A DNA stretch of 64,000 bases from an uncultured Dorea sp. (GCA_910577685.1 CAJTOH010000016.1:18871-82870); one strand, 5' to 3'. Shown: positions 8,452 through 16,869, counted from the first letter of the stretch. Made by a program: numbers and translations. The notes: generated by a model not told the origin, from the sequence alone.

Positions 8452-9516
8452 ATGGGTATGGCAAAGTACAACTCACCGGAATATTTCAAGGAGAAAACCT
8501 TGATGATCACAGGAGGCACCGGCTCGTTTGGCACTACGGTGCTGAAGCGATTCTTGACATCCGAAATTGAAGAAATACGGATTTTTTCAAGAGATGAAAA
8601 GAAACAGGATGATTTGCGGCACGAACTGCAGGCAAAGTATCCGGGACACTCTGAGAAAGTCAGATTCTTTATTGGAGATGTCAGGGATTTTAATTCTATA
8701 AGGGATGCGGTTGATGGCGTGGACTTTATTTTTCATGCCGCTGCATTAAAGCAGGTTCCTTCCTGTGAGTTTTTTCCCATTGAGGCGGTGAAAACAAACG
8801 TACTTGGTACAGAAAATATGCTTAACGCTGCCATTCAGGCAAAGGTAAAGAATGTTGTCTGTCTTTCTACTGACAAGGCGGCATATCCGATCAATTCGAT
8901 GGGCATTTCCAAAGCGATGATGGAGAAGGTTATCAGGGCCAATGCGTTGAGGGCTGTGGAGAAGGGCGGAACCGTTATCTCCTGTACCCGATATGGAAAT
9001 GTCATGTGTTCGCGGGGGTCAATCATTCCCCTGTTTATCGATCAGATTAAAGCAGGGAAGCCAATCACAATTACCGATCCAAATATGACAAGATTCCTGA
9101 TGAATTTGGATGAAGCCGTGGATCTTGTTATGTTTGCGTTTGAACATGCAAAGCCGGGGGAGCTTTTTGTGCAGAAATCCGATGCCAGCACAATCGGCGT
9201 GTTAGGACAAGCAGTCCAGAAATTGTTCGGTGACACAGGAATAAAGATTATAGGTGCACGTCATGGAGAGAAACTGTTTGAAACACTGCTGACTAATGAA
9301 GAGCGTGTCCGCTCGGAGGATATGGGCGATTATTTCCGCGTAACGCCCGATGAACGTGGATTGAACTATGATAAATTCCTTGCTACTTATGGCGCGGTAA
9401 CACAGGCGGATGATGCGTATACAAGTCATAATACAACAAGGCTTGATGTTGACGGCACTGTGAAGAAGATTCTGACTACGGAGTATGTAAATGAACAACT
9501 GAACGGAAAGATTTGA
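8452..9516 (+). CDS. UDP-GlcNAc 4,6-dehydratase (inverting, FnlA/CapE/FlaA1-like)
   Basis: A 354-residue extended short-chain dehydrogenase of the polysaccharide-biosynthesis group. The NAD-binding GGTGSFG is at residues 21-27, and CLSTDKAAYPINSMGISKAMMEK follows, where an S-M-x-x-x-K arrangement replaces the usual Y-x-x-x-K as in FlaA1 and CapE relatives. ALKQVPSCEFFPIEAVKTN is also typical. These enzymes turn UDP-GlcNAc into a 4-keto-6-deoxy sugar, often with C5 inversion. That product is the natural substrate for the DegT aminotransferase in the same operon and then for an N-acyltransferase. No FnlB or FnlC partner is in the window, so a simple UDP-FucNAc route is less likely. Confidence 0.87.
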   Translation: MGMAKYNSPEYFKEKTLMITGGTGSFGTTVLKRFLTSEIEEIRIFSRDEKKQDDLRHELQAKYPGHSEKVRFFIGDVRDFNSIRDAVDGVDFIFHAAALKQVPSCEFFPIEAVKTNVLGTENMLNAAIQAKVKNVVCLSTDKAAYPINSMGISKAMMEKVIRANALRAVEKGGTVISCTRYGNVMCSRGSIIPLFIDQIKAGKPITITDPNMTRFLMNLDEAVDLVMFAFEHAKPGELFVQKSDASTIGVLGQAVQKLFGDTGIKIIGARHGEKLFETLLTNEERVRSEDMGDYFRVTPDERGLNYDKFLATYGAVTQADDAYTSHNTTRLDVDGTVKKILTTEYVNEQLNGKI

Positions 9517-9547
9517 AAAAATATGATGAAGAGGAGAAACGGGCGAA

Positions 9548-10870
9548 ATGGAACTTTATAATAAGTTATTAACTCGTGATGAGAATCTGGCAGTCGTAGG
9601 ACTTGGTTATGTTGGCATGCCTATTGCTCATGCCTTTGCAAAAAAAGGACTCAATGTTATCGGGTTTGATCTGAATAAGGAGAAGATTGAACTGTATAAA
9701 TCCGGCATAGATCCGACTAATGAAGTAGGAGACATAGAGATTAAGAATACAAGAATACGGTTTACTGCAGAGGAGACTGAATTGAGGAAAGCTAAGTTTA
9801 TTATCGTTGCTGTCCCAACTCCTGTGAATACTGATCACACTCCGGACTTAACTCCCGTTATCGGAGCCTCCGAGATTGTTGGGCGTAACCTTGTTCCGGG
9901 GGCTATTGTTGTCTATGAATCTACCGTTTATCCAGGATGCACGGAAGATGTTTGTATTCCTATCCTTGAGAAGGAATCAGGGCTTACATGTGGTACTGAT
10001 TTCAAGGCCGGCTACAGCCCTGAACGCATTAATCCCGGTGATAAGGTACATAGGCTCGAAAATATTCACAAGATTGTAAGCGGGATTGATAAGGAAAGTT
10101 TACAGGAAATCAAGGCTGTATATGATCTTGTAATTAAAGTAGGTACTCACCCTGTTTCTAACCTCCGCACGGCAGAAGCGGTAAAGGTCGTCGAGAACAG
10201 CCAAAGAGATATCAATATCGCCTTTATGAATGAACTCGCCATGGTGTTCGATCGCATGGCTATCGACACAAACGAAGTGGTGGATGGAATGAATACCAAA
10301 TGGAACGCTCTTGGTTTCCGGCCGGGACTTGTTGGCGGCCATTGTATTGGTGTTGATCCGTATTATTTCACCTACGAAGCCGAAAAGTTGGGATACCATT
10401 CTCAGATTATTCTGAATGGCCGTATTGTGAACGACTCCATGGGAGCCTTTGTGGCAGACAAGGCTGTTAAGAAAATGATTGAAGCCGGACAGGCGCCGAA
10501 AAAGAGCAAGGTTGTAATTCTTGGATTAACATTTAAGGAAAATTGCCCTGATACGAGAAACAGCAAGGTTGGCGATATCATCAAGCAGCTTAATACATAT
10601 GGCATAGAACCGATCGTAGTGGATCCTTGGGCAAATGAGAGAGATGCCATGGATGAGTATGGAGTTAAGCTCTCAAAGTTGGAGAGTGTATCTGATGCTG
10701 GCTGTGTAATTGTGGCAGTTGCTCATAATGAGTTTAAGGCGCTCACTCTGGACGATATTAAGAAGTTATATCGTAATAACGTCGATAATAGGAAAGTCCT
10801 GATTGATGTTAAGGGATTATATAGAATTGAAGATTTGAAGTCATCTGGTATGCAATGGTGGAGATTGTGA
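9548..10870 (+). CDS. UDP-N-acetylhexosamine 6-dehydrogenase (TviB/WbpA-like)
   Basis: A 440-residue nucleotide-sugar dehydrogenase. The NAD-binding VVGLGYVGMPIA is near residue 16, and the catalytic cysteine lies in LVGGHCIGVDPYYF (C266). The spacing and the segments PTPVNTDHTPDLTPV and ESTVYPGCTEDVCIP match the Vi-antigen TviB branch, which oxidises UDP-GlcNAc or its C4 epimer to the uronic acid. It therefore predicts an N-acetylhexosaminuronic acid in the polymer. It differs from the UDP-glucose dehydrogenase encoded at 29138-30370. It belongs to the same run of genes as the dehydratase, 31 bases upstream. Confidence 0.88.
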   Translation: MELYNKLLTRDENLAVVGLGYVGMPIAHAFAKKGLNVIGFDLNKEKIELYKSGIDPTNEVGDIEIKNTRIRFTAEETELRKAKFIIVAVPTPVNTDHTPDLTPVIGASEIVGRNLVPGAIVVYESTVYPGCTEDVCIPILEKESGLTCGTDFKAGYSPERINPGDKVHRLENIHKIVSGIDKESLQEIKAVYDLVIKVGTHPVSNLRTAEAVKVVENSQRDINIAFMNELAMVFDRMAIDTNEVVDGMNTKWNALGFRPGLVGGHCIGVDPYYFTYEAEKLGYHSQIILNGRIVNDSMGAFVADKAVKKMIEAGQAPKKSKVVILGLTFKENCPDTRNSKVGDIIKQLNTYGIEPIVVDPWANERDAMDEYGVKLSKLESVSDAGCVIVAVAHNEFKALTLDDIKKLYRNNVDNRKVLIDVKGLYRIEDLKSSGMQWWRL

Positions 10871-10892
10871 TAATAGTTTGGAGATATGATAC

Positions 10893-11780
10893 ATGGAAAA
10901 ACACGCATATTTGATTCTTGCACATAAATGTGATTACACACTACAATCGCTAATCAGCATGCTTGATCATCCTATGAATGATATTTTTCTTCATATGGAT
11001 ATAAAATGCAAAGAATATAATGAAAATATAATGCCAAAATGCGTATATTCTGGTTTTACCCTAGTAGACAGAACGAATGTTTCTTGGGGTGGGTACTCAC
11101 AGATCAATGCAGAATTAGTACTATTAAAAGCTGCGGTCAATAAAGAAAAATATTTATATTACCATTTGCTGTCCGGAGAGGATTTGCAAATAAAAACTAA
11201 TGAGTATATTCAAAATTTTTTCAAAGAAAACAATGGCAAGGAGTTTATTCGATTTCAATCAGAAGATTTTAAGTATTGGGAAAGGGTACGATACTATTAT
11301 TTTTTTCAGGAAAAAGCTGGAAGAAACCTAAATATATGGAGATTGATTGATAAATTTTTGGTTTGTTTCCAGAGAATGATTCGCATTAATCGACACCGAG
11401 GTATCGCCTTTCAGAAGGGTACGAACTGGTTTAGCATCACGGACAAGCTGGCTAGATATATTATTAGCAGGGAAGAGTGGATAAAATATACTTTTGCATA
11501 TACACGTGCCTGTGACGAAATTTTTATACAAACATTGGTGAATTGTAACGATGAGTTCAAAAGAAACTTATATCATTTGCAATATGATAATGATTCGCAT
11601 GCTATAATGCGTAAGATTGATTGGGAAAGAGGTAATCCATATACATTCACTGTTGCTGATTATCAAGAGTTAATGGAAAGTGAGATGCTTTGGGCAAGAA
11701 AGTTTAATTGTATAATAGATCATGAAATCATCGATTTAATAAAAGAGCGGTTAGGGGGGGGGGTCCTGCCCGAGAATTAA
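10893..11780 (+). CDS. GT14 (core-2/I-branching type) glycosyltransferase with C-terminal G10 tract
   Basis: A 295-residue glycosyltransferase of the GT14 family (beta-1,6-N-acetylglucosaminyltransferase-like). The family pattern is visible: YLILAHKCDYTLQSLI, DIFLHMDIK, VSWGGYSQINAELVLL, YYHLLSGEDLQI and, later, FQKGTNWFSIT and ACDEIFIQTL. It is the last gene of the first operon and is followed by a strong terminator. Its base composition is more AT-rich than the four genes before it. Ten consecutive G lie 18 bases before the stop codon, so slippage would change only the tail: one extra G gives a short extension, and one fewer reads on through the terminator region. Confidence 0.85.
   Translation: MEKHAYLILAHKCDYTLQSLISMLDHPMNDIFLHMDIKCKEYNENIMPKCVYSGFTLVDRTNVSWGGYSQINAELVLLKAAVNKEKYLYYHLLSGEDLQIKTNEYIQNFFKENNGKEFIRFQSEDFKYWERVRYYYFFQEKAGRNLNIWRLIDKFLVCFQRMIRINRHRGIAFQKGTNWFSITDKLARYIISREEWIKYTFAYTRACDEIFIQTLVNCNDEFKRNLYHLQYDNDSHAIMRKIDWERGNPYTFTVADYQELMESEMLWARKFNCIIDHEIIDLIKERLGGGVLPEN
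11754..11763 (+). repeat. Poly-G tract (G10) at the 3' end of the GT14 gene
   Basis: Ten consecutive G encode the glycines in LGGGVLPEN at the very end of the protein. It is the third long G run in this operon. The effect of slippage would be a different C-terminal tail, with less certain consequence than in the other two genes. Confidence 0.7.
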
Positions 11781-11807
11781 GCGTTTTATAAGATATTATT
11801 TTAAAAT

Positions 11808-11848
11808 GATTGTTGTAGTAGAAAATTTCTGGTACAACAATCTTTTTT
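11808..11848 (+). terminator. Rho-independent terminator of the first polysaccharide operon
   Basis: A perfect 10-bp stem, GATTGTTGTA (11808-11817) with TACAACAATC (11833-11842), is followed at once by six T. It lies 28 bases after the GT14 stop codon and separates the first operon from the invertible segment. Confidence 0.88.
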
Positions 11849-11858
11849 ATTATAAATT

Positions 11859-11878
11859 TTCGCAGAGTATCCTACTCT
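11859..11878 (+). repeat. Left inverted repeat of invertible segment
   Basis: TTCGCAGAGTATCCTACTCT is the exact reverse complement of the right repeat at 12103-12122. It can also be read as arms of 11 bp (9 of 11 paired) around a TCC centre. Confidence 0.78.
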
Positions 11879-11904
11879 AAGAAATATTTCTAAATAGCAT
11901 ATCT

Positions 11905-11933
11905 ATTATAACTACCTTAGTTGAATAATTCAA
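11905..11933 (-). promoter_or_regulatory. Sigma-A type promoter inside the invertible segment, facing left
   Basis: On the minus strand, TTGAAT (11933-11928) is followed after exactly 17 bases by TATAAT (11910-11905), a near-consensus housekeeping promoter. As oriented here it fires toward the 3' end of the GT14 gene and no gene lies in its direction. After inversion it would drive loaP and the second cluster. Confidence 0.72.
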
Positions 11934-12102
11934 TAGCAAAATTGCTTTTAGAGGGTTTTTATCAATATTTGCTAGAGTTATGCGTAAATCATTCAAAAAT
12001 ATACGGGATAAATTCGCTCTATTTAAGGCGATGAAACGTATAGTCTGTATTTTTTCTGAATTTTCTTAAAATAACTCCGGAAAATAATTTTAAATTTTTC
12101 GC

Positions 12103-12122
12103 AGAGTAGGATACTCTGCGAA
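12103..12122 (-). repeat. Right inverted repeat of invertible segment
   Basis: This 20-bp copy is the reverse complement of 11859-11878. With the five bases before it, it forms a perfect palindrome at 12098-12122, with 11-bp arms around GGA. Its outer edge is only four bases from the GTG proposed as the loaP start, so it overlaps the ribosome binding region. Confidence 0.78.
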
Positions 12123-12126
12123 GGAT

Positions 12127-12687
12127 GTGGTTGTTATTTGGTATTTTTTTAATTGCCATAAACAGAATGAGCGGGAGACCTTGGATATCTGTAGACAGAA
12201 TATGTCGAAAGGCGTCTTGCTGAATGCATTTGTCTTTACTTATGACAGGATGCGCAGATTTCAGGGAGAATGGCATATGGAGAAGCAGTTGATGTTTCCG
12301 GCAGGCGTGTTCCTTGAAAGTGATGATGAAGCGACGCTGATGGAGGAGCTTAGGCGGTATAGCAAAAAAGCAAAGCCGGGCGCAGTGTTTAAGGCCCTAG
12401 CTCCTGTAAAGAAAAGTGAGGAAATGTTCCTTAAGTCTCTCTGCGGGGAGTCACGCCATCTTGGCATGTCGAAAGGTGTGATTCAGGATGGGATTACTCA
12501 GATCACAGAAGGGCCGCTTCGGGGAATGGAAGAGAGAATATGTCGAATTGACAGGCATAAGAGGCTGGCGAGGCTTGCGGTTCCACAGGGGAGTTCCTTT
12601 CATCATAATTTAGCGGGAAACATGACATCAGAAAGTTTCGTTTTAAGGAGCGTTCCGGTGGGGCTTGAGATTATAGATAAAAAATAG
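12127..12687 (+). CDS. loaP: LoaP-type NusG-family transcription antiterminator
   Basis: A 186-residue NusG paralogue. The N-terminal NGN-like half begins IWYFFNCHKQN and includes RMRRFQGEWHMEKQLMFPAGVFLES, and the C-terminal KOW half includes ITEGPLRGMEERICRIDRHKR, the typical sequence of LoaP proteins that lead capsule and metabolite clusters in Firmicutes. It would load on RNA polymerase and help it read through a long operon, here the genes from 12789 to about 27.7 kb. The start is uncertain: GTG at 12127 has only AAGG two bases away, and the frame stays open upstream through the inverted repeat to 12094. Its expression probably depends on the orientation of the upstream segment. Confidence 0.85.
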   Translation: MVVIWYFFNCHKQNERETLDICRQNMSKGVLLNAFVFTYDRMRRFQGEWHMEKQLMFPAGVFLESDDEATLMEELRRYSKKAKPGAVFKALAPVKKSEEMFLKSLCGESRHLGMSKGVIQDGITQITEGPLRGMEERICRIDRHKRLARLAVPQGSSFHHNLAGNMTSESFVLRSVPVGLEIIDKK

Positions 12688-12722
12688 GAATATCCGTAGT
12701 AAACGGAGGAGCAGAAAAGACG

Positions 12723-12782
12723 ATGGACAAAGAAAAGTACTTGCGTCCTATGAGGACGACAGAGCAAAGAAGCAGAGGTTAA
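12723..12782 (+). other. Possible 19-codon leader ORF and small hairpin after loaP
   Basis: Between loaP and the aminotransferase gene lies a short frame, ATG at 12723 to TAA at 12782, with GGAGG 13 bases before it. Within it CGTCC-TATGA-GGACG (12744-12758) forms a 5-bp hairpin. LoaP is known to act through an RNA hairpin in the leader of its target operon, so this is a candidate site. Neither the peptide nor the hairpin role is proven. Confidence 0.3.
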
Positions 12783-12788
12783 TGAAAT

Positions 12789-14144
12789 ATGGATAAGAGA
12801 ACAATCAGCTTTAGCCCGCCAGACATCAGCGAACTGGAAATTTCAGAAGTAGCAAACGTACTTCGTTCCGGTTGGATTACCACAGGACCGAGGACGAAGA
12901 TGTTGGAGCGCCGTTTGGCGGCATATATAGAGACCGGGAAGAACGATATTGATTGTTCCGGCAAAGAGGCGATAGCAAAGTATAGCCAGCGGGTGGTATG
13001 TTTGAATTCCGCTACAGTGGCGGAAGAACTCAATTTGCGGATTCTTGGAATCGGAGCGGGTGATGAAGTTATCGTACCCGCATATACATATTCTGCATCT
13101 GCATCTGCCGCTATCCATTGTGGGGCTACGGTGAAATTTGTGGACATTCAAAAGGACAGGGACAAAGATAGTCACGCTCCCGAGATGGATTATGATGCGC
13201 TGGAAGCGGAAATTACTCCGAAGACTAAGGCAATTATTACGGTAGATCTGGGTGGTATCGTCTGCGATTATGACCGTGTGTTCGAGATTGCAGAGAAGAA
13301 GAGAAATCTCTTCACTCCGCTTAATGACCACAGTAACCCATTAACCGACTTGGGAGGCAAAATACAGAAAGCAATCGGCCGCGTAGCTGTTGTGGCAGAC
13401 TGTGCCCACAGTTTAGGGGCTTCAAGAGTTGTTTCCCGCACAGGTGAAGGACAAATCGAGAAGCAAAGGAAATACTGTGGTGCTATTGCTGATTTCACAT
13501 CGTTCTCTTTCCACGCAGTGAAGAACTTTACGACTGCAGAAGGCGGTGCGTCTACGTGGCTGCCGATAGAGGGTGTAGACAGTAAAGAAATCTATAAGAT
13601 GTACCAGCTTCTGTCTCTCCATGGTCAGAATAAGGATGCTCTGGCGAAAACGAAAATCGGCGCTTGGGAGTATGACATTATTGGTCCATGGTATAAGTGC
13701 AATATGACGGATATCATGGCGGCGATAGGTCTAAGACAGCTTGACCGTTATCCACGGCTTCTGGAGCGGCGGGGGGAGATTATCAATAGGTACGATCAGG
13801 CTTGTGATGAACTTGGAATATCACACCTTGTCCACCACTCCGATGCTATGGACAGCTCCAACCATCTGTACCTGATTCGTGTGCCGGGGATTGATGTGGG
13901 ACAGCGTAACGAAATTATTGAAAAGCTAGCTGAGAGAGGCGTGGCTACCAATGTCCATTATAAGCCATTGCCGATGATGACAGCGTATAAGAAAATGAGC
14001 GGCGGGATTGAGAAATATCCAAACTCGTATGATTACTATAAAAACTCGATCACGCTGCCGCTGCATACAAAGCTGACGGATGAGGATGTGGAGTATGTGT
14101 GTGAGTGCCTGAAAGATGTGATTAAAGAGGCAGGAAAATGCTAA
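12789..14144 (+). CDS. DegT/DnrJ/EryC1/StrS-family sugar aminotransferase
   Basis: A 451-residue PLP aminotransferase, longer than its relatives at 1124 and 3284 because of extra segments around residues 45-70 and 180-230. The start ISFSPPDISELEISEVANVL, the core VCLNSATVAEELNLRILG, VPAYTYSASASA and the lysine motif FSFHAVKNFTTAEGG (K245) are classical. It presumably aminates a nucleotide-linked keto sugar. Its last seven bases overlap the priming transferase gene, a tight pairing that suggests the amino sugar is the first residue put on the lipid carrier, as in PglE/PglC-like systems. No keto-sugar-forming dehydratase is encoded in this second cluster, so the one at 8452 may supply the substrate. 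Confidence 0.88.
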   Translation: MDKRTISFSPPDISELEISEVANVLRSGWITTGPRTKMLERRLAAYIETGKNDIDCSGKEAIAKYSQRVVCLNSATVAEELNLRILGIGAGDEVIVPAYTYSASASAAIHCGATVKFVDIQKDRDKDSHAPEMDYDALEAEITPKTKAIITVDLGGIVCDYDRVFEIAEKKRNLFTPLNDHSNPLTDLGGKIQKAIGRVAVVADCAHSLGASRVVSRTGEGQIEKQRKYCGAIADFTSFSFHAVKNFTTAEGGASTWLPIEGVDSKEIYKMYQLLSLHGQNKDALAKTKIGAWEYDIIGPWYKCNMTDIMAAIGLRQLDRYPRLLERRGEIINRYDQACDELGISHLVHHSDAMDSSNHLYLIRVPGIDVGQRNEIIEKLAERGVATNVHYKPLPMMTAYKKMSGGIEKYPNSYDYYKNSITLPLHTKLTDEDVEYVCECLKDVIKEAGKC

Positions 14145-14833
14145 GGCAATGGGATGATCTTCCTGATTTTATGAAGACCTCGGAGGTTCGTCCCTATTGG
14201 GAAACGCTTAACAGCCGTCGGGGTCAGCTCGTCTTGAAACGTATCTTTGATCTCATTGTTGCTTTGGTGTTGCTTCTGGTTCTTGCAATACCGATGCTTA
14301 TTATTGCGGTATGGATCAGGTTGGATAGTCCCGGACCGATTTTGTATCGTCAAGAACGCGTTACAACATATGGCAGACACTTTCGCATTCACAAGTTCCG
14401 TACTATGGTCAGCAATGCCGATAAGCTTGGTTCTGCAGTGACAGTTGAAAATGATAACAGAATCACAAGGGCTGGGAGCAGGTTGCGTAAGCTGCGTCTT
14501 GATGAGCTTCCGCAGATATTTGATGTGATATCACACTCTATGAGTTTTGTGGGAACGAGACCGGAGGCTGTAAAATATGTGGAACAGTACGAAGCAGAAT
14601 GGTATGCTACGCTGCTTATGCCGGCGGGAATAACGAGTGAAGCAAGCATCAGGTATAAGGACGAGGACAGGTTGCTGAATGGGGCAGATGGAGTGGATAA
14701 GGTGTATGTGGAGGAAGTTCTTCCAGGGAAGATGAAGTGGAATTTGGAAAGTATTCGGAAGTACAGTTTTTTCGACGAGATAGCCACTGTGTTCCGAACA
14801 GTGCTTGCGGTGATGGGGAAGGAATATAAGTGA
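14138..14833 (+). CDS. Priming undecaprenyl-phosphate sugar phosphotransferase (PglC/WcaJ-like)
   Basis: A 231-residue bacterial sugar transferase, the enzyme that starts repeat-unit assembly by moving a sugar phosphate from a nucleotide sugar to undecaprenyl phosphate at the inner face of the membrane. Visible motifs are KRIFDLIVALVLLL (re-entrant membrane helix), PGPILYRQERV, HKFRTM, LRLDELPQ and VGTRPE, as in the catalytic core of PglC-type monotopic transferases. There is no long N-terminal multi-helix region, so it is the short form. It follows an aminotransferase gene with a seven-base overlap. Confidence 0.92.
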   Translation: MLRQWDDLPDFMKTSEVRPYWETLNSRRGQLVLKRIFDLIVALVLLLVLAIPMLIIAVWIRLDSPGPILYRQERVTTYGRHFRIHKFRTMVSNADKLGSAVTVENDNRITRAGSRLRKLRLDELPQIFDVISHSMSFVGTRPEAVKYVEQYEAEWYATLLMPAGITSEASIRYKDEDRLLNGADGVDKVYVEEVLPGKMKWNLESIRKYSFFDEIATVFRTVLAVMGKEYK

Positions 14834-14842
14834 GGTAGCAGA

Positions 14843-15844
14843 ATGGGCAATATAAAGGTTTCATTTGTTGTAATTGCATTGAATGCAACTTCTAATTTAG
14901 ACAATCTCTTTGAATGTCTAAACAAACAGACATATCCACACAATTTGATTGAAGTCGTATTGGTAGATAGTGACTCTCGGGATAATACAAAAGAGAAAAT
15001 GCTCATCTTCAAAGATACAAAGAATAATTTTGATAGAATAATAGTTCTGGATAATCCCCAAAGAACATTGCCATGTGGATGGAACATTGCGTTAGATGCA
15101 GTTCAGGGAGATGCGGTACTCCGTGTTGATGCTCATACAATTTTGCCTCCGGAGTTTATTGAATTAAGTGTGCGCGATTTGGATAAAGGTGAAAATATCT
15201 GCGGAGGAAAAGTCATTAGTATCCCTGCAGATAAAAACAGGTGGAGCTGCACTCTTAATGAAGCCGAAAATTCTATGTTTGGGGGGAGTGTTGCAACCTT
15301 TCGGCATGCTGAGTCTGCTCAATACGTGAGTACCGCAGCGTTTGCTATTTATCGGAAGTCTGTATTTGATCAGGTTGGAAGATATAACGAGCAACTTACA
15401 CGAACAGAGGATAATGAGATGCACTATCGTATGAAGCAGGCGGGATATAAATTTTTTTATGATCCGTCGATTGTATCTTATAGAGAGACAAGATCCACCT
15501 TAGGCAAACTTTTAAGACAAAAATATTTGAATGGATATTGGATTGGAAGAACGATTGGCATGGAGCCGCGGTGTTTTTCAATATATCACTTTGTTCCATT
15601 TGTTTTTGTGACGAGCATTATTCTCGTATTATTTCTTGCTATTTTTGGAATTTATACACCATCTATGATTATGTTGGTATCCTATGGATTTGTTAATGTT
15701 ATGATGACTGCCTTGGCAACAATTCATAGCAAGGATAAAAATCTTTACTTCATTTGTCTTCCTATAATTTTTTTGCTGTTACATACTGTGTATGGCGTGG
15801 GGACATTGATTGGCTTACTGGATATTCATAAAAATTTAGAATAG
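14843..15844 (+). CDS. GT2 glycosyltransferase with C-terminal membrane helices (ExoA-like)
   Basis: A 333-residue family-2 glycosyltransferase. The GT-A part includes VSFVVIALNATSNL at the start, VLVDSDSRDNT, the metal-binding VLRVDAH and the acceptor-side TEDNEMHYRM. After about residue 240 there are three hydrophobic segments that anchor it in the membrane, as in succinoglycan ExoA relatives. It adds a sugar to the lipid-linked repeat unit on the cytoplasmic face. The sugar specificity cannot be read from the sequence. It begins ten bases after the priming transferase gene. Confidence 0.87.
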   Translation: MGNIKVSFVVIALNATSNLDNLFECLNKQTYPHNLIEVVLVDSDSRDNTKEKMLIFKDTKNNFDRIIVLDNPQRTLPCGWNIALDAVQGDAVLRVDAHTILPPEFIELSVRDLDKGENICGGKVISIPADKNRWSCTLNEAENSMFGGSVATFRHAESAQYVSTAAFAIYRKSVFDQVGRYNEQLTRTEDNEMHYRMKQAGYKFFYDPSIVSYRETRSTLGKLLRQKYLNGYWIGRTIGMEPRCFSIYHFVPFVFVTSIILVLFLAIFGIYTPSMIMLVSYGFVNVMMTALATIHSKDKNLYFICLPIIFLLLHTVYGVGTLIGLLDIHKNLE

Positions 15845-15878
15845 TTGGGCTGTTTAAGAAATGAGAGGTAGTGCATAT

Positions 15879-16832
15879 ATGGACTTAATATCAATCATCA
15901 TCCCTGTTTATAATTCAGAAAAATACCTTAAGAGATGCTTGGATTCTGTTGTAAATCAAACATATAAAAATCTGGAAATTATTTTAGTGGATGATGGTTC
16001 GCAGGATTTAAGTCCGGAGATTTGTGATGAATTTGCCCGACTGGATCCTAGAATTCGAGTGATACATAAAGAAAATGGTGGTGCAAGTACTGCACGGAAT
16101 GCCGGTTTGGGTATTGCAAAGGGAGATTTCATTGGTTTTGTTGATAGTGATGATTGGATCGATCACTCAATGTATGAAATCATGCGGCGGCATTTGCTTG
16201 AGCATATGGCGGATGTTTGTGATGTAGGCAGTCTAAGTACAGCGACGGAATCGGAATATAAAAACAGAAGAGAGAAAATCAGTATAAAAGAAGAATATGA
16301 TATTCTAATAGATTTTTTCAAAGTTGATAGATATTCATGTTGTAGAAAACTATATCGTCGAGAGGTAATAGGGAATTTTAGATTTCCGTCTGGCAAAATC
16401 GGAGAGGATGTTTTATTTAATTTTCAGGTATTATCGAATTCAAAACGGATAGTAAAGAGCAGTTTGATTTTATATTATTACTTTTCTAATCCTCGGAGTG
16501 TATCCGGTAGTCTGTTCAAGAGAAAAGATTTTGACCTCTATGATTCGTATAAATATTTAGTTGAGAATTCAAAGGGAAATCCTGATGTGAATGAACTAGC
16601 CAAGGCACGACTTGCCGTGGTGGACTATTCGATAATAGGCAGATACATTAAATTTGATATTGAGCAAGGTTTTAGTGATGCAAAAATCATAATTGATGAT
16701 ATACACAGAAATCTCAGAAGAAATATCCGGATGATTGTGAAATCTAATATTTCTATAAAAAAGAAATGCCTTATTGCTATCTGTGCCGTGTTTAACCCAC
16801 ACTTTCTAAGAAGGATATATCAGTTGAATTAA
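15879..16832 (+). CDS. GT2 glycosyltransferase
   Basis: A family-2 glycosyltransferase of about 317 residues from the ATG at 15879, preferred over the one at 15861 because GAGAGG lies between them at a good distance and the protein then begins with the usual MDLISIIIPVYNSEKYL. Motifs are ILVDDGSQDLSPEICDEFA, GFVDSDDWID (metal-binding DxD) and IGEDVLFNFQVL (catalytic base region). It has no membrane anchor. The coding sequence is AT-rich compared with the aminotransferase genes, like most glycosyltransferase genes here. Substrate unknown. Confidence 0.88.
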   Translation: MDLISIIIPVYNSEKYLKRCLDSVVNQTYKNLEIILVDDGSQDLSPEICDEFARLDPRIRVIHKENGGASTARNAGLGIAKGDFIGFVDSDDWIDHSMYEIMRRHLLEHMADVCDVGSLSTATESEYKNRREKISIKEEYDILIDFFKVDRYSCCRKLYRREVIGNFRFPSGKIGEDVLFNFQVLSNSKRIVKSSLILYYYFSNPRSVSGSLFKRKDFDLYDSYKYLVENSKGNPDVNELAKARLAVVDYSIIGRYIKFDIEQGFSDAKIIIDDIHRNLRRNIRMIVKSNISIKKKCLIAICAVFNPHFLRRIYQLN

Positions 16833-16869
16833 TGAGTGTTTATTGAATAGTTAGAGAAGAGGGTGCGGA

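Larger units (their letters stand above)
11859..12122. other. Predicted invertible promoter segment upstream of loaP (no gene inside)
   Basis: A 264-bp AT-rich segment without a gene, bounded by perfect 20-bp inverted repeats at 11859-11878 and 12103-12122. It contains a TTGAAT-N17-TATAAT promoter that points left, away from the loaP cluster and toward the terminator of the previous operon. Inversion between the repeats would place its start site about 44 bases before loaP, reading into the cluster. Each repeat is nearly palindromic around an asymmetric TCC or GGA centre, as expected for a site-specific recombination core. No recombinase gene lies in the window. The flipping itself is inference from the layout. 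Confidence 0.68.

Noticed and set aside
11921..11949. A second promoter on the plus strand inside the invertible segment
   Set aside because: TTGAAT occurs on the plus strand as part of a palindrome, but 17 bases downstream there is GCTTTT, no -10 element.
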